DNA of 20,553 bases from Acrasis kona (taxonomy: Eukaryota; Heterolobosea; Eutetramitea; Acrasida; Acrasidae): NCBI GenBank assembly GCA_026419775.2, contig JAOPGA020001527.1, positions 1-20,553 of the forward strand. The letters are read 5' to 3'. Below, in pieces: positions 1-8,869 of this stretch. Below the pieces are notes generated by a model, which saw only the letters and a list, made by a program, of their open reading frames with translations, ran no database searches and was not told the origin of the DNA. Within the stretch, counting starts at the first letter, position 1; every line of letters begins with the position of its first letter. A program made the translations under genes and the position numbers.

Positions 1-2
1 TT

Positions 3-161
3 CGCAACAATGGCAAGGATGATGAGGATGATGAAGAGCAGCAACAGGATAATGATGTCATTGAGAACAGCGAAGATGAGGATGAGATGGATGACAGTGA
101 ACAAGAACAAGACGATGATGGTGAAGATAAAATGAGTGAGGACGATGATGGTGAGCATTAA
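3..161 (+). CDS. 3' end of an acidic-tailed protein (partial)
   Basis: The window opens inside a reading frame that runs to a TAA at 159-161. The visible 52 residues are almost all Asp, Glu, Gln, Ser and Asn, with repeated DDE, EDED and DDDG clusters. An acidic tail like this is common on nucleolar proteins, histone chaperones and ribosome-assembly factors, but it carries no family signature, so the function is unknown. An AATAAA at 179-184 lies 17 bases past the stop and is a plausible polyadenylation signal. The upstream part of the gene is outside the window. The opposite strand is also open here, but that is a by-product of the repeated acidic codons. Confidence 0.6.
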   Translation, partial: RNNGKDDEDDEEQQQDNDVIENSEDEDEMDDSEQEQDDDGEDKMSEDDDGEH

Positions 162-178
162 GGACATTTACGTAGTAT

Positions 179-184
179 AATAAA
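179..184 (+). promoter_or_regulatory. Candidate polyadenylation signal AATAAA
   Basis: Canonical AATAAA 17 bases after the stop codon of the acidic-tailed gene. Related signals overlap the stops of the next two plus-strand genes, at 1443-1448 and 3383-3388, so a signal on or near the stop looks like a local habit. Confidence 0.45.
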
Positions 185-403
185 CCTTTGTGATCATTGA
201 CTTTCATCACCACCTGTGTCTTCATCATTGTTTGTTTGGACCCCGGACTGGAATTCTTAATTAGTGTAACCGATCGGAACCAATTTCTTGTTACGAATAA
301 CCCCGTCCGCTTCATATACCTAATTTAATTTCTCAGCTTTTCTCTAGTTTCAAGGGCCAGGACCTACATTGAAAAGAAGAAATTTTTATTGCATTATACC
401 AAA

Positions 404-1447
404 ATGACCGGAGAAAACGGAGAAAGCCAAACCTTAAAGAAATTAGCTGTGATCACCGGAGCCACTGGCCTTTTAGGTTCCAATCTTGCCATTGAACTAT
501 TGTCACAAGGCTTCAATGTGAGGGCCACCAAAAGACCGTCATCAAAGATACAGCATCTTAGTGAGTACGCCATAGAATGGGTAAACGGTGATGTTGGAAA
601 TAAAGACTCTTTGGTCGCTGCATTCAAAGATGCTGACGTGGTGTTCCATTGTGCGGCTGCAGTCGACTTGATACTACAAACAACCGAAAACATGATTCTT
701 ACAAATGTTGAAGGAACAAGAAATGTAATAGAAGCCGTTGTCCAACAGAGGTCTAGTGGTAAATCACCTCGCCTTGTTTATTGCTCATCCGTTGTCACTG
801 TCGGTGTCGCAGATTCACCAGACGAACCAGCTGATGAAACACATCGTTGGAACTTCGATGAGTGGAAGCTTAATGATGGGTATACCGTGACAAAAACTGA
901 TGCAGAAAATCTCGTCAAAAAGGCATTACAAGATGATGCAGAATTTGATGCAGTAATTGTTAACCCCACTTACATTATTGGAGAGAATGATATTGGTCCC
1001 AGCAGTGGTCTAATGATTACAACTATGAAGGAGATGCCAGTCATACCCCCAGGAAGGAGTAATTTTGTAGACGTCAAAGATGTAGCAAGAGGGTTCGTGT
1101 CTGCTTACTCAAAAGGAAGAAGGGGTGAAAGGTACATACTCAGCGGTCACAACATGAAGTATGAAGAGTTCATCATAACAACATGCAAACTATTGAACAT
1201 TAGTCCTCCCAAAATGAAATTACCATACAGTTTATCATTTACATTTGCTCTTTTTGGTGAAGCTAAGCAGTATTTCAGTGGTAAGGAACAATCCGTCAAC
1301 ATTACAAAAGCACGATGGGGATACTGCGAGAACTGGGTGTTCAAGTGTGACAAAGCAAAGCAGGAATTGCAATACGAAGTTTCTCCGATAGAACCAGCCA
1401 TTCAACGTGCCATCGATTGGTTCCGTAAGCATGACATGCTCAAATAA
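404..1447 (+). CDS. Extended short-chain dehydrogenase/reductase (NAD-dependent epimerase/dehydratase, dihydroflavonol-reductase / 3-beta-HSD type)
   Basis: A 347-residue soluble NAD(P)-dependent oxidoreductase; the substrate cannot be told from sequence. The ATG at 404 is chosen because it is the first in the frame; the open frame begins only 15 bases earlier. The Rossmann motif TGATGLLG is at residues 18-25 after a short beta strand. An acidic residue ends the VNGDV strand near 63. CAAAVD near 83-88 matches the extended-SDR core, and the catalytic triad reads VYCSS (about 125-129) and YTVTK (160-164). NPTYIIG follows near 187, as in reductases acting on steroids, flavonoids or aldehydes. 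The length suits the family and no intron or break is visible. An AATAAA at 1443-1448 overlaps the stop. The next gene starts 235 bases downstream on the same strand. Confidence 0.85.
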   Translation: MTGENGESQTLKKLAVITGATGLLGSNLAIELLSQGFNVRATKRPSSKIQHLSEYAIEWVNGDVGNKDSLVAAFKDADVVFHCAAAVDLILQTTENMILTNVEGTRNVIEAVVQQRSSGKSPRLVYCSSVVTVGVADSPDEPADETHRWNFDEWKLNDGYTVTKTDAENLVKKALQDDAEFDAVIVNPTYIIGENDIGPSSGLMITTMKEMPVIPPGRSNFVDVKDVARGFVSAYSKGRRGERYILSGHNMKYEEFIITTCKLLNISPPKMKLPYSLSFTFALFGEAKQYFSGKEQSVNITKARWGYCENWVFKCDKAKQELQYEVSPIEPAIQRAIDWFRKHDMLK

Positions 1448-1681
1448 AATGCATCTACATTTAATTTTTATCGTGTGTGGTCTTGCATAAGTCTATGTTG
1501 TATGGTTTGTCCCTAAAAGTATCTCTACCCATATGCTAATGTACTAAGCGTGTAGAGTGATCGGAATTATTATCACAAATCGGAAGGTCTTAGAGAGAGT
1601 CGGAATGACCCGGAATTCTAGGTAGTTGATTGAGTTAATGTCATAATATTCATTGAACGATCACACTTTAGAAAATAAATC

Positions 1682-3383
1682 ATGTCAGCAGACGAGTACA
1701 AACAAAAGGGTAACACTGCACTCCAACAAGGTGACAAGCAAGGAGCCATCGATAATTACACCAAAGGTCTAGAAATAGACCCCACTAACTACCTACTTTT
1801 AACAAATCGTGCCGCTGTATACTTACAACTTCAAAAGTTCAATGAGGCTTATGAAGACAGTACCAAGGCAGTTACAGCAAAACCTGATTTTAGTAAGAGT
1901 TTACTTAGACAGGGACAGGCACTATTTGGATTGAACAGATTAGAGGAATCGATCGCTGCACTTGAGAAAGCCGCAAAGATTGAACCCGGAAATGCAGCGA
2001 TCACCAAGCAGCTGCAAGATGTCAAAAACAAACTAGACGATGAAGAATCAAAAGCTAACCCTCTGGCAAACATGTTTAACGGACCTGATTTCTGGTCAAA
2101 GATCACAACCAACCCTGAACTAAGACCATACCTCTCAGAGCCAGACTTTATGCAAAAGGTCCAAGAAATTCAAAAAAACCCAAGCAAGATGAACGAACAC
2201 ATGAAGGATCAAAGAATCATGAAATTGTTCATGTCCCTACTAAACATGCAAGGCTTCGGCGGTGCACCAGGGTGCAGGCGACAACATGGAAGTAGACCCA
2301 ACTCCATCTCCATCGGAACCAAAGAAGACCGAAACAAAGACAGAGACCAAGAAGCAAGCAGAACCAGAACCAGAAGAGATCAATGTCGACGAAGTCGAAG
2401 TCAGCGCCAACGAAAAGGAAGCCGCAGAAGAAAAAGAAAAGGGAAATCAATTATTCAAACAAAAGAATTTTGATGGAGCGCTGGTCCATTACAACAAGGC
2501 CGCAGAATTGGATCCGAAGAATCTCACATACAGACTTAACAGAGCAGCAGTTCTCATCGAACAATCAAAGTACGATGATGCCGTCAAAGAGTGTCAAGAA
2601 GCAGTCGACTACGGAAGATCCAATCGTGCAGATTTCAAGCTCATCGGACGTGCGCTAGAGAGAATGGGCAACGCATACATGCGCAAGAAGGATTACGCGA
2701 ACGCAGTCAAGAGCTACGCCGATAGTTTGACCGAAGAGAAATCAAGAGAAGTCATCAAGAAGAAACAACAAGCGGAACAATTGTTGAGCAAACAAAGAGA
2801 AGAGGAATACAAATCACCAGAGAAGGCAGAGGAAGCACGCTTGCGCGGAAACGAATTATTCAAACAACAAAAATTCCCAGAGGCCATGAAGGAGTACAAC
2901 GAGGCCATCAAGCGCGACGCGACAAAGGCCAATTTATACTTTAATCGTTGTTCCTGCTACTTGAAGCTAGGAGAACCAAATTATGCACTAAAAGATGCGG
3001 AGAAATGTTTGGAGATTGATCCAAAATACGTCAAGGCTTATGCTCGCAAGGCTCAGTGCCACACCATGAGAAAGGAATATCACAAGAGCATCGACTGCTA
3101 CAATACAGGTTTGGAACTTGATGCAGATAATGCGGAGATGAAGGACGGCTTGTTGCGCGTCAAGTCGATTGTACAACAAAAGTCTGGAACGAGAGATGAA
3201 GATCGCATTCGAATTGCTTCTCAAGACCCAGAGATTGCCATGATCATGAACGATCCCGTCATGAAACAAGTTCTGACCGACTTTTCCGAAAATCCACGCG
3301 AAGCTCAGAGACATTTGAAAGACCCTGGAGTGTTGGCCAAGATTGAGAAGTTGATTGCTGCCGGTATTATTCAAACTGGTTGA
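1682..3383 (+). CDS. STI1: Stress-induced phosphoprotein 1 / Hop co-chaperone, one extra base in the linker
   Basis: Cytosolic adaptor that links Hsp70 and Hsp90 so that clients pass between them. The order of parts is complete: TPR1 (about residues 1-110), DP1 (NPLANMFNGPDFW onward, about 126-187), a Pro/Glu/Lys linker, TPR2A (from AEEKEKGNQLF), TPR2B (from AEEARLRGNELF) and DP2, ending GIIQTG. The TPR1 two-carboxylate clamp is intact as K7, N11, N42, K72 and R76. Reading starts at ATG 1682. At GGG 2270-2272 there is one base too many: dropping it turns the end of DP1 smoothly into AGDNMEVDP and gives 566 residues, normal for the family. Both halves are well conserved, so a sequencing error is likelier than a pseudogene. 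The TGA stop lies within an AATAAA (3383-3388). The tail faces the catalase-family gene. Confidence 0.9.
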
Positions 3384-3459
3384 ATAAATGATTTGTTAAA
3401 TCTTTTTAATGCAACATGTTTTTTTTCTTACATTAACAGTTTTTTATTAAAAAGACACT

Positions 3460-4569
3460 CTAGTATTTATAGTTGGACCATTTGGGAACTAGACGGTCAT
3501 ATTTATATGGAAGGCCTTCTTTTTCCAAAAAGTCAGAAGTAATGTAAGAAGCCCACTTTGGATGAACGTCCAAATCATCTTCGAATTTTTGTTGTTGGAA
3601 GAATAATCTTTCGTCTCCCCAAGCACTGGTTGTAATTTCACTTTCGATTATATAATCACCAATGTGTTTCAATTTCACAACTTCTCCAAACACTGGCCCA
3701 GCGACAGCAAAAACCTTGTACCCAACCTTTCCAATCATTGAATCCCCAATAACTTCGTACATTCCATTCATAACGTCTGTTCTTGGCGAGTGGAATCCTT
3801 TGTTGATCTTATTTGTGAGTTCGGGATTTGGTTGTAGAATCAAAGCAAANGGTATCTTCACATCATCTTCTTCTACCACATCACCGTTCTTTTTTACCTT
3901 TCCAAGAGAAGCCTTACCGCTAAGGGTAGTAGAAATCTTACTAACTTTTGCGAAGGCCTTGACGAGTAGTGAGAGACCTAAATTGAATGATGGCTGTTTT
4001 ACAGGTCCATGCGTGCACAATGAGTGGTTGAAGAAGTTGATTCCTGGAGTAGGTCCAAATGTGTACATGGCAGCATAGTTGGTGGATGGTTGACCTCTTC
4101 CAATAAAATGTTTGATTGCAACTGCGGGAATCATTGAGACCAGTCCATTTTTATCTGCAGAAGGTTCTGTTGCTGTGGAGAATCTCATTAAAGCCTTTGC
4201 TCCAGACTCGAAAACTCCAGTATAAGTATTATTTGGGACGGGAACGTATTTTGCTTGCACGTAGGCTCCAACACAGTGTACTAGTCTTGCCTTTCCGAAA
4301 GGTCTCACATCGGTCACTTGAGAAAACACAAGACCAATATCCCATAATAGGAACTTGAAGAAGGTAGCTGCTCCTGGCCATTTCATGGAAGTGCGATCTT
4401 TTGTGATAAGACTCCATAAAACATCTCTTTTTTGGCTTGGTTTAAGTTGTTGATAGTTTGGGGGAAGGTCTGGGTCATCTTCATTCAGCAGCGATCGAAT
4501 AGGTCCAACTAGGGCAATTGCAATAATTAGAACAATGAACAGACCTAACCCGCGTTTGACGCCACTCAT
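3460..4569 (-). CDS. Membrane-anchored catalase-family protein
   Basis: A 369-residue protein with an N-terminal hydrophobic segment (about residues 7-24), a signal anchor or uncleaved signal. The rest resembles the catalase-like family found in bacteria and protists. RLVHCVGAYV (95-104) matches the distal-His motif of the form VVHAKG. ALMRFS (126-131) and AVAIKHF (149-155) match the ALIRFS and GMALKLL motifs. NFFNHSL (178-184) follows. I do not see the classical proximal Tyr motif RxFxYxDT, so haem binding and true catalase activity are unproved; a peroxidase or lipid-hydroperoxide role is possible. One codon (residue 240) contains an N at 3850. The ATG at 4569 is the only sensible start. 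The 3' end lies 76 bases from the STI1 stop, tail-to-tail. Confidence 0.6.
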   Translation of the reverse strand: MSGVKRGLGLFIVLIIAIALVGPIRSLLNEDDPDLPPNYQQLKPSQKRDVLWSLITKDRTSMKWPGAATFFKFLLWDIGLVFSQVTDVRPFGKARLVHCVGAYVQAKYVPVPNNTYTGVFESGAKALMRFSTATEPSADKNGLVSMIPAVAIKHFIGRGQPSTNYAAMYTFGPTPGINFFNHSLCTHGPVKQPSFNLGLSLLVKAFAKVSKISTTLSGKASLGKVKKNGDVVEEDDVKIXFALILQPNPELTNKINKGFHSPRTDVMNGMYEVIGDSMIGKVGYKVFAVAGPVFGEVVKLKHIGDYIIESEITTSAWGDERLFFQQQKFEDDLDVHPKWASYITSDFLEKEGLPYKYDRLVPKWSNYKY

Positions 4570-4593
4570 GTTTCTTTTGTTTGAAACAGTTTT

Positions 4594-4722
4594 TCAGTGC
4601 AATTGTTTTATAGGACGCACCCAATCAAAAAGTGCAAAATGGTGGATCTTGCCACCCGTAGTAGTTACCTGTAATCCAAATCTCCTTTTGACCTGTTCGT
4701 CCATGTTGGTATTTTCCGCCAT
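4594..4722 (-). CDS. Possible 42-residue upstream ORF or first exon ahead of the catalase-family gene
   Basis: An ATG at 4722 opens 42 codons that begin MAENTNMDEQVKRRFGLQ and stop 24 bases before the start of the catalase-family gene on the same strand. The first 18 residues look like real coding sequence, and the next bases are GTAACT, a possible splice donor. It could be a regulatory upstream ORF, a tiny gene, or a first exon of a longer transcript. No splice acceptor that joins it in frame to the downstream gene is obvious. No family recognised. Confidence 0.25.
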   Translation of the reverse strand: MAENTNMDEQVKRRFGLQVTTTGGKIHHFALFDWVRPIKQLH

Positions 4723-5441
4723 GAATTATCCCGCCTTTAACATAGATAATAATACATTGAGTGTACTAGTATATATTTTATATTTTGTCGCTCTCGAGTC
4801 TCTACTATGTTTGTTGATATTGGTGCACGTACTACATAACGCTATCCAACTCCTTGTACACATAAAATATGCGATGTGAAAAAGAATATCCTCACACTCA
4901 TACCGTCGTGAAAGACCAAACTACTCGCATCACTCTTGTATTTATCTGTGCAAACATCATCGCCCACATTTCTTCTCTTCATCTTTACCCAACACTACAC
5001 CCACGTTTTTATTTGGAGATGAGAATAGGTGAGGAATTCTTCTTTACCAACTGACAATGTAAATATAGATACACTTTAAACTTAAATGGTAGAATATGAG
5101 TATAAAAGCGGAGCAGGATTGACAGGCAATATTTAAAACAAAACAAACCATGCAAAATATTGCCATCAATGTCCGATCATAATTACAACAACCGTGATCA
5201 CAATGATGACAACAATATTCGAGATCGCTCCAATTCCTCCCTCACCGCCCTTGTTCTTACGTGGGAAACAACTTAATTTGACTCATTCTTTAGTCATACC
5301 ATAAATTACGCATTTACATGCATGGTAACACTCTAATATCCCCTGTTTCAACCGAGTGTTTTCGTGCAGTAGAAGACGAAATATATCTCCATCACCCATG
5401 CGGATAAGAGCAATCAAAACATCTAAACAAAAACAAGTACC
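4723..5441. other. Intergenic stretch with a TATA-like box and a 35-codon ORF
   Basis: No recognisable gene. A TATAAAAG at 5101-5108 is followed by an ATG at 5169 that opens 35 codons rich in Asn and Asp (MSDHNYNNRDHND) and ends at 5276. This may be a small gene, a first exon, or chance. The other open frames here (4535-4879, 4869-5054) show no compositional or motif support. Confidence 0.3.
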
Positions 5442-5907
5442 TTAATACTGTACTGTAATCCAAAACGTCAAAATGGGCTTTGGACACAAGGTAAACTTGA
5501 ATGGGTACTTATCCTGAATATCTTGTGGAAGGCCTTTCATAGATAGAATATGACGAGTAGGGAGTAATGTTTGCATTTTTGCTTTGAAATCAAAGTCCAA
5601 AAAATAATTGGTCTATATGTCTCAGTTTGTCTCTGATCTTGGCCAAGTACCTTGTTGTACTTCTCATTCACTTTTCCCAAAACTTCAAGAGTTGCTTCTG
5701 TTGCAGATCGAATGTAGCTAATCTATCTTGAGGTTCTGCAGTCTTCTCTAATTTTTTCGCAAGGTTGTCTCTCAGCACATTAGTGTCAGTAGTAATCTTT
5801 GCTTGCGCAGCAGATGCATTAGTGACTGCGCCAAAGAGCTTGTCCTGAGGAGGATTTGCAATGTCATGCACAGGACTTGTAACATCGATTGAAGAATAGC
5901 AACCCAT
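5442..5907 (-). CDS. Small protein with N-terminal MGC lipidation-type start; needs two frame changes
   Basis: I do not recognise the family. ATG 5907 gives MGCYSSIDV, which fits N-myristoylation at Gly2 and palmitoylation at Cys3 and suggests a membrane-associated protein. A helical Ala/Lys/Glu-rich stretch follows (AVTNASAAQAKITTD, LRDNLAKKLEKTAE). The frame then stops at 5668, but continuous coding-like sequence carries on in the next frame (ATEATLEVLGKVNEKYNK, about 5704-5610) and again after a run of six Ts near 5600-5605 (DFDFKAKMQTLLPTRHILS), ending at TAA 5442-5444. One missing base at each point would restore about 155 residues. Homopolymer sequencing error is likely, while a young pseudogene or small introns remain possible. 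It sits 79 bases from the tRNA gene. Confidence 0.45.
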
Positions 5908-5986
5908 CTGTCTATGATTGTCATGTCTAACAAATCTTGATAAACATGTTATATATATATACTAAGGGTAAATTATTTCAACTATA

Positions 5987-6070
5987 TCCCCAATGGCTCA
6001 GTCGGTTTTCTCGAAATAGAGCGTCAGACTGTTAATCTGCAGGTCCCTGGTTCGAGCCCAGGTTGGGGAG
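5987..6070 (+). tRNA. trnN-GUU: tRNA-Asn (anticodon GTT) with an expanded D-loop
   Basis: The acceptor TCCCCAA (5987-5993) pairs perfectly with TTGGGGA (6063-6069), and discriminator G is at 6070. The D-stem GCTC/GAGC is 5996-5999 with 6019-6022. The anticodon loop CTGTTAA has GTT at 6031-6033. The T-arm CCTGG-TTCGAGC-CCAGG is 6046-6062. A-box (TGGCTCAGTCGG) and B-box (GGTTCGAGCCC) promoters are intact. The D-loop is 19 nt instead of about 9 because roughly 10 nt (TTCTCGAAAT or a shifted equivalent) follow the GGTT. The outermost anticodon-stem pair (T6024/C6040) is a mismatch. No CCA is encoded, as expected for a eukaryotic nuclear tRNA. Confidence 0.9.
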
Positions 6071-6073
6071 AGA

Positions 6074-6077
6074 TTTT
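6074..6077 (+). terminator. RNA polymerase III T-run terminator of tRNA-Asn
   Basis: TTTT four bases after the tRNA discriminator base, the normal Pol III stop signal. Confidence 0.6.
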
Positions 6078-6221
6078 AATACCGAACTAGTGGAAATGTA
6101 TAAGTGAGGATTAAGGACGCTCTGTACCTTCCTTTTTTGGCCTTCCAATAAATAGGAACCTTCCAATAAAAACAAAAATAGAAAGGAAAAACAAAATCAC
6201 ATTATCTTCAAACATAATCAC

Positions 6222-6317
6222 ATGTGGACTTGCCCAGGCTGTGGATCTACCATCACTAGCACTCACAACATTGTGAAGCATCAAAAAGGATCTTCTGGTT
6301 CGTCAGTCAAAACCTGA
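6222..6317 (+). CDS. 31-residue mini-ORF with a Cys2-His2-like spacing
   Basis: ATG 6222 opens MWTCPGCGSTITSTHNIVKH and continues 11 more residues to TGA at 6315-6317. CPGC with H12 and H17 counted from the first Cys resembles a short zinc ribbon or truncated zinc finger. It lies between the tRNA and the left end of the hAT element and may be a first exon or remnant of a gene disturbed by the insertion. The upstream sequence contains the repeated phrase CCTTCCAATAAA. Nothing after 6317 extends it. Confidence 0.25.
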   Translation: MWTCPGCGSTITSTHNIVKHQKGSSGSSVKT

Positions 6318-6889
6318 GTATAAAAAGAGGAGATGTGATAATAAGGAGAAAAATGTACAACTCCATTCATCTGCCAGTTAGGGCTTCGTAACGAATATTC
6401 GAATGACTATTCGTATATTAATACAAATGAATACAAATACGAATAATTCTTTTACAATGATTTGTATTGGTTTGTTTTGTTGAACTTTCACGAACAAATA
6501 TACAAATATTCGCATAACAGAGGGGAGGGGTAGAACTCAACAAAGATAGATGATATCATTGATAATCTGAAGAACAAGTATGAATGTGATGATTCCATAC
6601 AATCACAGTATTCGCAAAACAGCGATGGTAAATTAATGTACATTTAGAATGAAAATATTTTGTGTGAAACCTTTATTTCGGTGCATTGGACCAACTTTGA
6701 GTTCAAATTAATGGCAGACTTCATACATTCAACATGAGATTTCCAACACTTTCCGCAATTTTCTCAATTTAGGGGCAGATTAATGATGGGATTGGCTGAA
6801 GAAGGCAGAATAAAAGTGAATTTACATTGTTTGTGAATGGTACTCTGATTATGATGTTAAGATATCAATAAAGTTAAAAAGGTTAGACC

Positions 6890-6965
6890 GAATATTTGTA
6901 TTGTTTGTGAATTTGTATTCATATTTGTATTTGTATTATTAAACTCCNAAAGTTCATCAAATAAT
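6890..6965 (-). repeat. Inverted copy of the right subterminal region of the hAT element
   Basis: About 75 bases beginning GAATATTTGTATTGTTTGTG and ending in AAAGTTCATCAAATAA match, with few differences, the reverse complement of about 8764-8843. The outermost roughly 28 bases of the right terminus, including the TAGGG end, are absent from this internal copy. One N is at 6948. Confidence 0.75.
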
Positions 6966-7033
6966 AGATGACGATAATCATGAGGCACAAGTACAAGCAT
7001 TCCAACCAGTAAACTTTTAAATTNATATTAGTA

Positions 7034-8704
7034 TCATTTCTGCTCGTTGTCTTTGTTCTCTTCCCTCTCCTTTTCCTCGTTATCCAACTCTGTTTTGTAC
7101 ATTGTCATGAGTTTTTTCAACGTTGTTGTTGATAGACCGTAACGACGGATGCCCAATACATCCCTACCAAAATTGAATAATCTCTCAACAGACACTGATG
7201 AGGCCATAACTGATAAATAATCTCTTGCAATCCTGGCAACACTTGGGTACATATCCTTGTGATCCCTCCACCATTGCAGGATGTCAAACTCTTCTCCACG
7301 TTTGTATGCAACACAAGGATCGTCCAGATACCTCTCAAAATCTGATGCAGAACAAACATGCATTCCATACCCCTCGTCGATGTCGCTGTTTCACTATTTC
7401 TTTAAAACATCTCTTAGGATAACAAGTCTTTCCCATTGCTGCTTTGTCAACTTCCCCCTTCCCACAATGTCTTCAACTTCAGAGTCACTCGTAACCTGGT
7501 CATAAACTTTTCTGACCTGGATTGTGTCGTTTAGCATGCGGTAGGTATAATTCCACCTGTTCGCTGTGTCGACTTGTATGAATTTGTTCCTCTCCATACC
7601 AAATACATTCTTACAAATATTTCTCCAATGCTGTTTCCGTTGTGGCGAGGATGAAAAGTGCTTCACCACAGATCTGACACTATTCAAGATGTTTGAGTCA
7701 TATCCATCAAGCATGTCTTGAACGCACAAATTGATAACGTGTGGAAGACAACTAATTTTACTGTCCCGTCCTTGAAATTTGCGCTCCTCATCCTCTTTCA
7801 AGTCCTTCCGTATGTTTTCCTCCAATGTAGAACAGAATGTGCCATTATTACCGGCATTGTCTGTTGTTGCCGAGAGGAGCTTATCTTGAGCGCCTAGATC
7901 TTTCAGTCGACCATTCACCATTCCAGCAAAGTTTTCACCAGTGCTCTCCCTCAATCTCACTAAAGTCAATAACCTCTTCTCTTAGCTCAAAGTTTGGGGT
8001 TATCCATCTCCCAATTGTAGCCAATATTGGCTGCTGTGCTTGACTAGTCCAACCATCAACTGCAATACTCATAGAAGAGCAGCTATTTTTGATTTCACTC
8101 TTAAGTTTCTTTTCATGCTCTTCATACTTCTCAGTTATTCGTTTTTGTAAAGTATCGTTTGAATACAACTTCATGTTCGGACTGTGATATGATAGCATTT
8201 TCAGGAAGCTTTCTGAGTTGATAATTGTAAATGGCATGGCGTCTTGTACAACCCAATCAACAAAAGCTTTTTGGAACCGCTCTTCCTGCTCCTTGGTTGT
8301 GCTTTTCAAAATGTTGGAGTTGTGATGTGCTGCACTTAGTGGGATAGGAAAATGTTACTGAACAGTATTTGCATTTTGTTGAAATGACAACATTTTCAGC
8401 GATAACCGGATCAACACAATGAACCCACCACCAAGCTTTGGGGGTTTTTGCGGGCTTTCATTTTGCGCTTTTTCTGTTGAGGTTCAAGATTTTCCGACGA
8501 TTCATTTTCGATTTCGGTTGAATCTTCTCCATTTTCTGCCTCTAGTTGCGTGTGCAAGAGACCTATACTTAAAAAATCTGCTGCTAAGATCCCATCTTTT
8601 GAATTGTTTGTAATATGTTCTTCTGTTTGCCCTCCAATATGAATAGGGTTAACTTGTTGGAATGCTTGTACTTGTGTCCTACGAGTTCCACTCCGTGTGC
8701 TCAT
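7034..8704 (-). pseudogene. Broken hAT transposase (BED zinc finger + RNase H-like + hATC domain)
   Basis: ATG 8704 begins an acidic N-terminus. A BED finger follows in a shifted frame, with CKYC at about 8373-8362 and HFEKH ending near 8304. KEQEERFQKAFVDWV, then AVDGWTS (first catalytic Asp), come next, and HTGEN-type residues near 7945. ATTDNAGNN carries the second Asp, ISCLPHVINL the CxxH motif and TANRWNYTYRML the RW-type motif. The C-terminal hATC dimerisation domain has DILQWW and SSVSVERLFN with the catalytic Glu. Frame changes lie near 8422-8433, 8295-8305 and 7940-7945. Tandem TAG-TGA stops lie at 7391-7396, and most of the helical insertion domain expected between the RW-type motif and hATC is missing. 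The family assignment is strong and the gene is dead. Confidence 0.85.
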
Positions 8705-8869
8705 TTTTTCCTGTTTTTAGCGTACTATTTGACAAATATTCGAATATAAATTGGTTGAGCGAATAATTTGACGAACTTTCGGAGTTTAATAATAATACAA
8801 ATACAAATACGAATACAAATTCACAAACAATACAAATATTCGAATAATTTTATTTGTTACGAAGCCCTA

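Larger units (their letters stand above)
6379..8869 (-). mobile_element. Decayed hAT-superfamily DNA transposon (BED-finger type)
   Basis: The ends are inverted repeats: TAGGGCTTCGTAAC at 6379-6392 and its complement at 8856-8869, followed by looser A/T-rich similarity with many CGAATATT and ACAAATA units that look like subterminal transposase-binding sites. The transposase lies between on the minus strand. No convincing 8-bp duplication is seen (CTGCCAGT on the left, CATGAGAC on the right). The internal copy of the right subterminal region at 6890-6965 makes the left end composite. With several breaks in the ORF and an internal deletion, the copy is inactive. Confidence 0.8.

Noticed and set aside
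58-315. Minus-strand ORF rich in His, Leu and Ser over the acidic tail
   Set aside because: It is the complement of repeated GAT/GAG codons and has no independent support.
5169-5276. 35-codon Asn/Asp-rich ORF behind a TATA-like box as a real gene
   Set aside because: Too short and low in complexity; kept only as a note in the intergenic entry.
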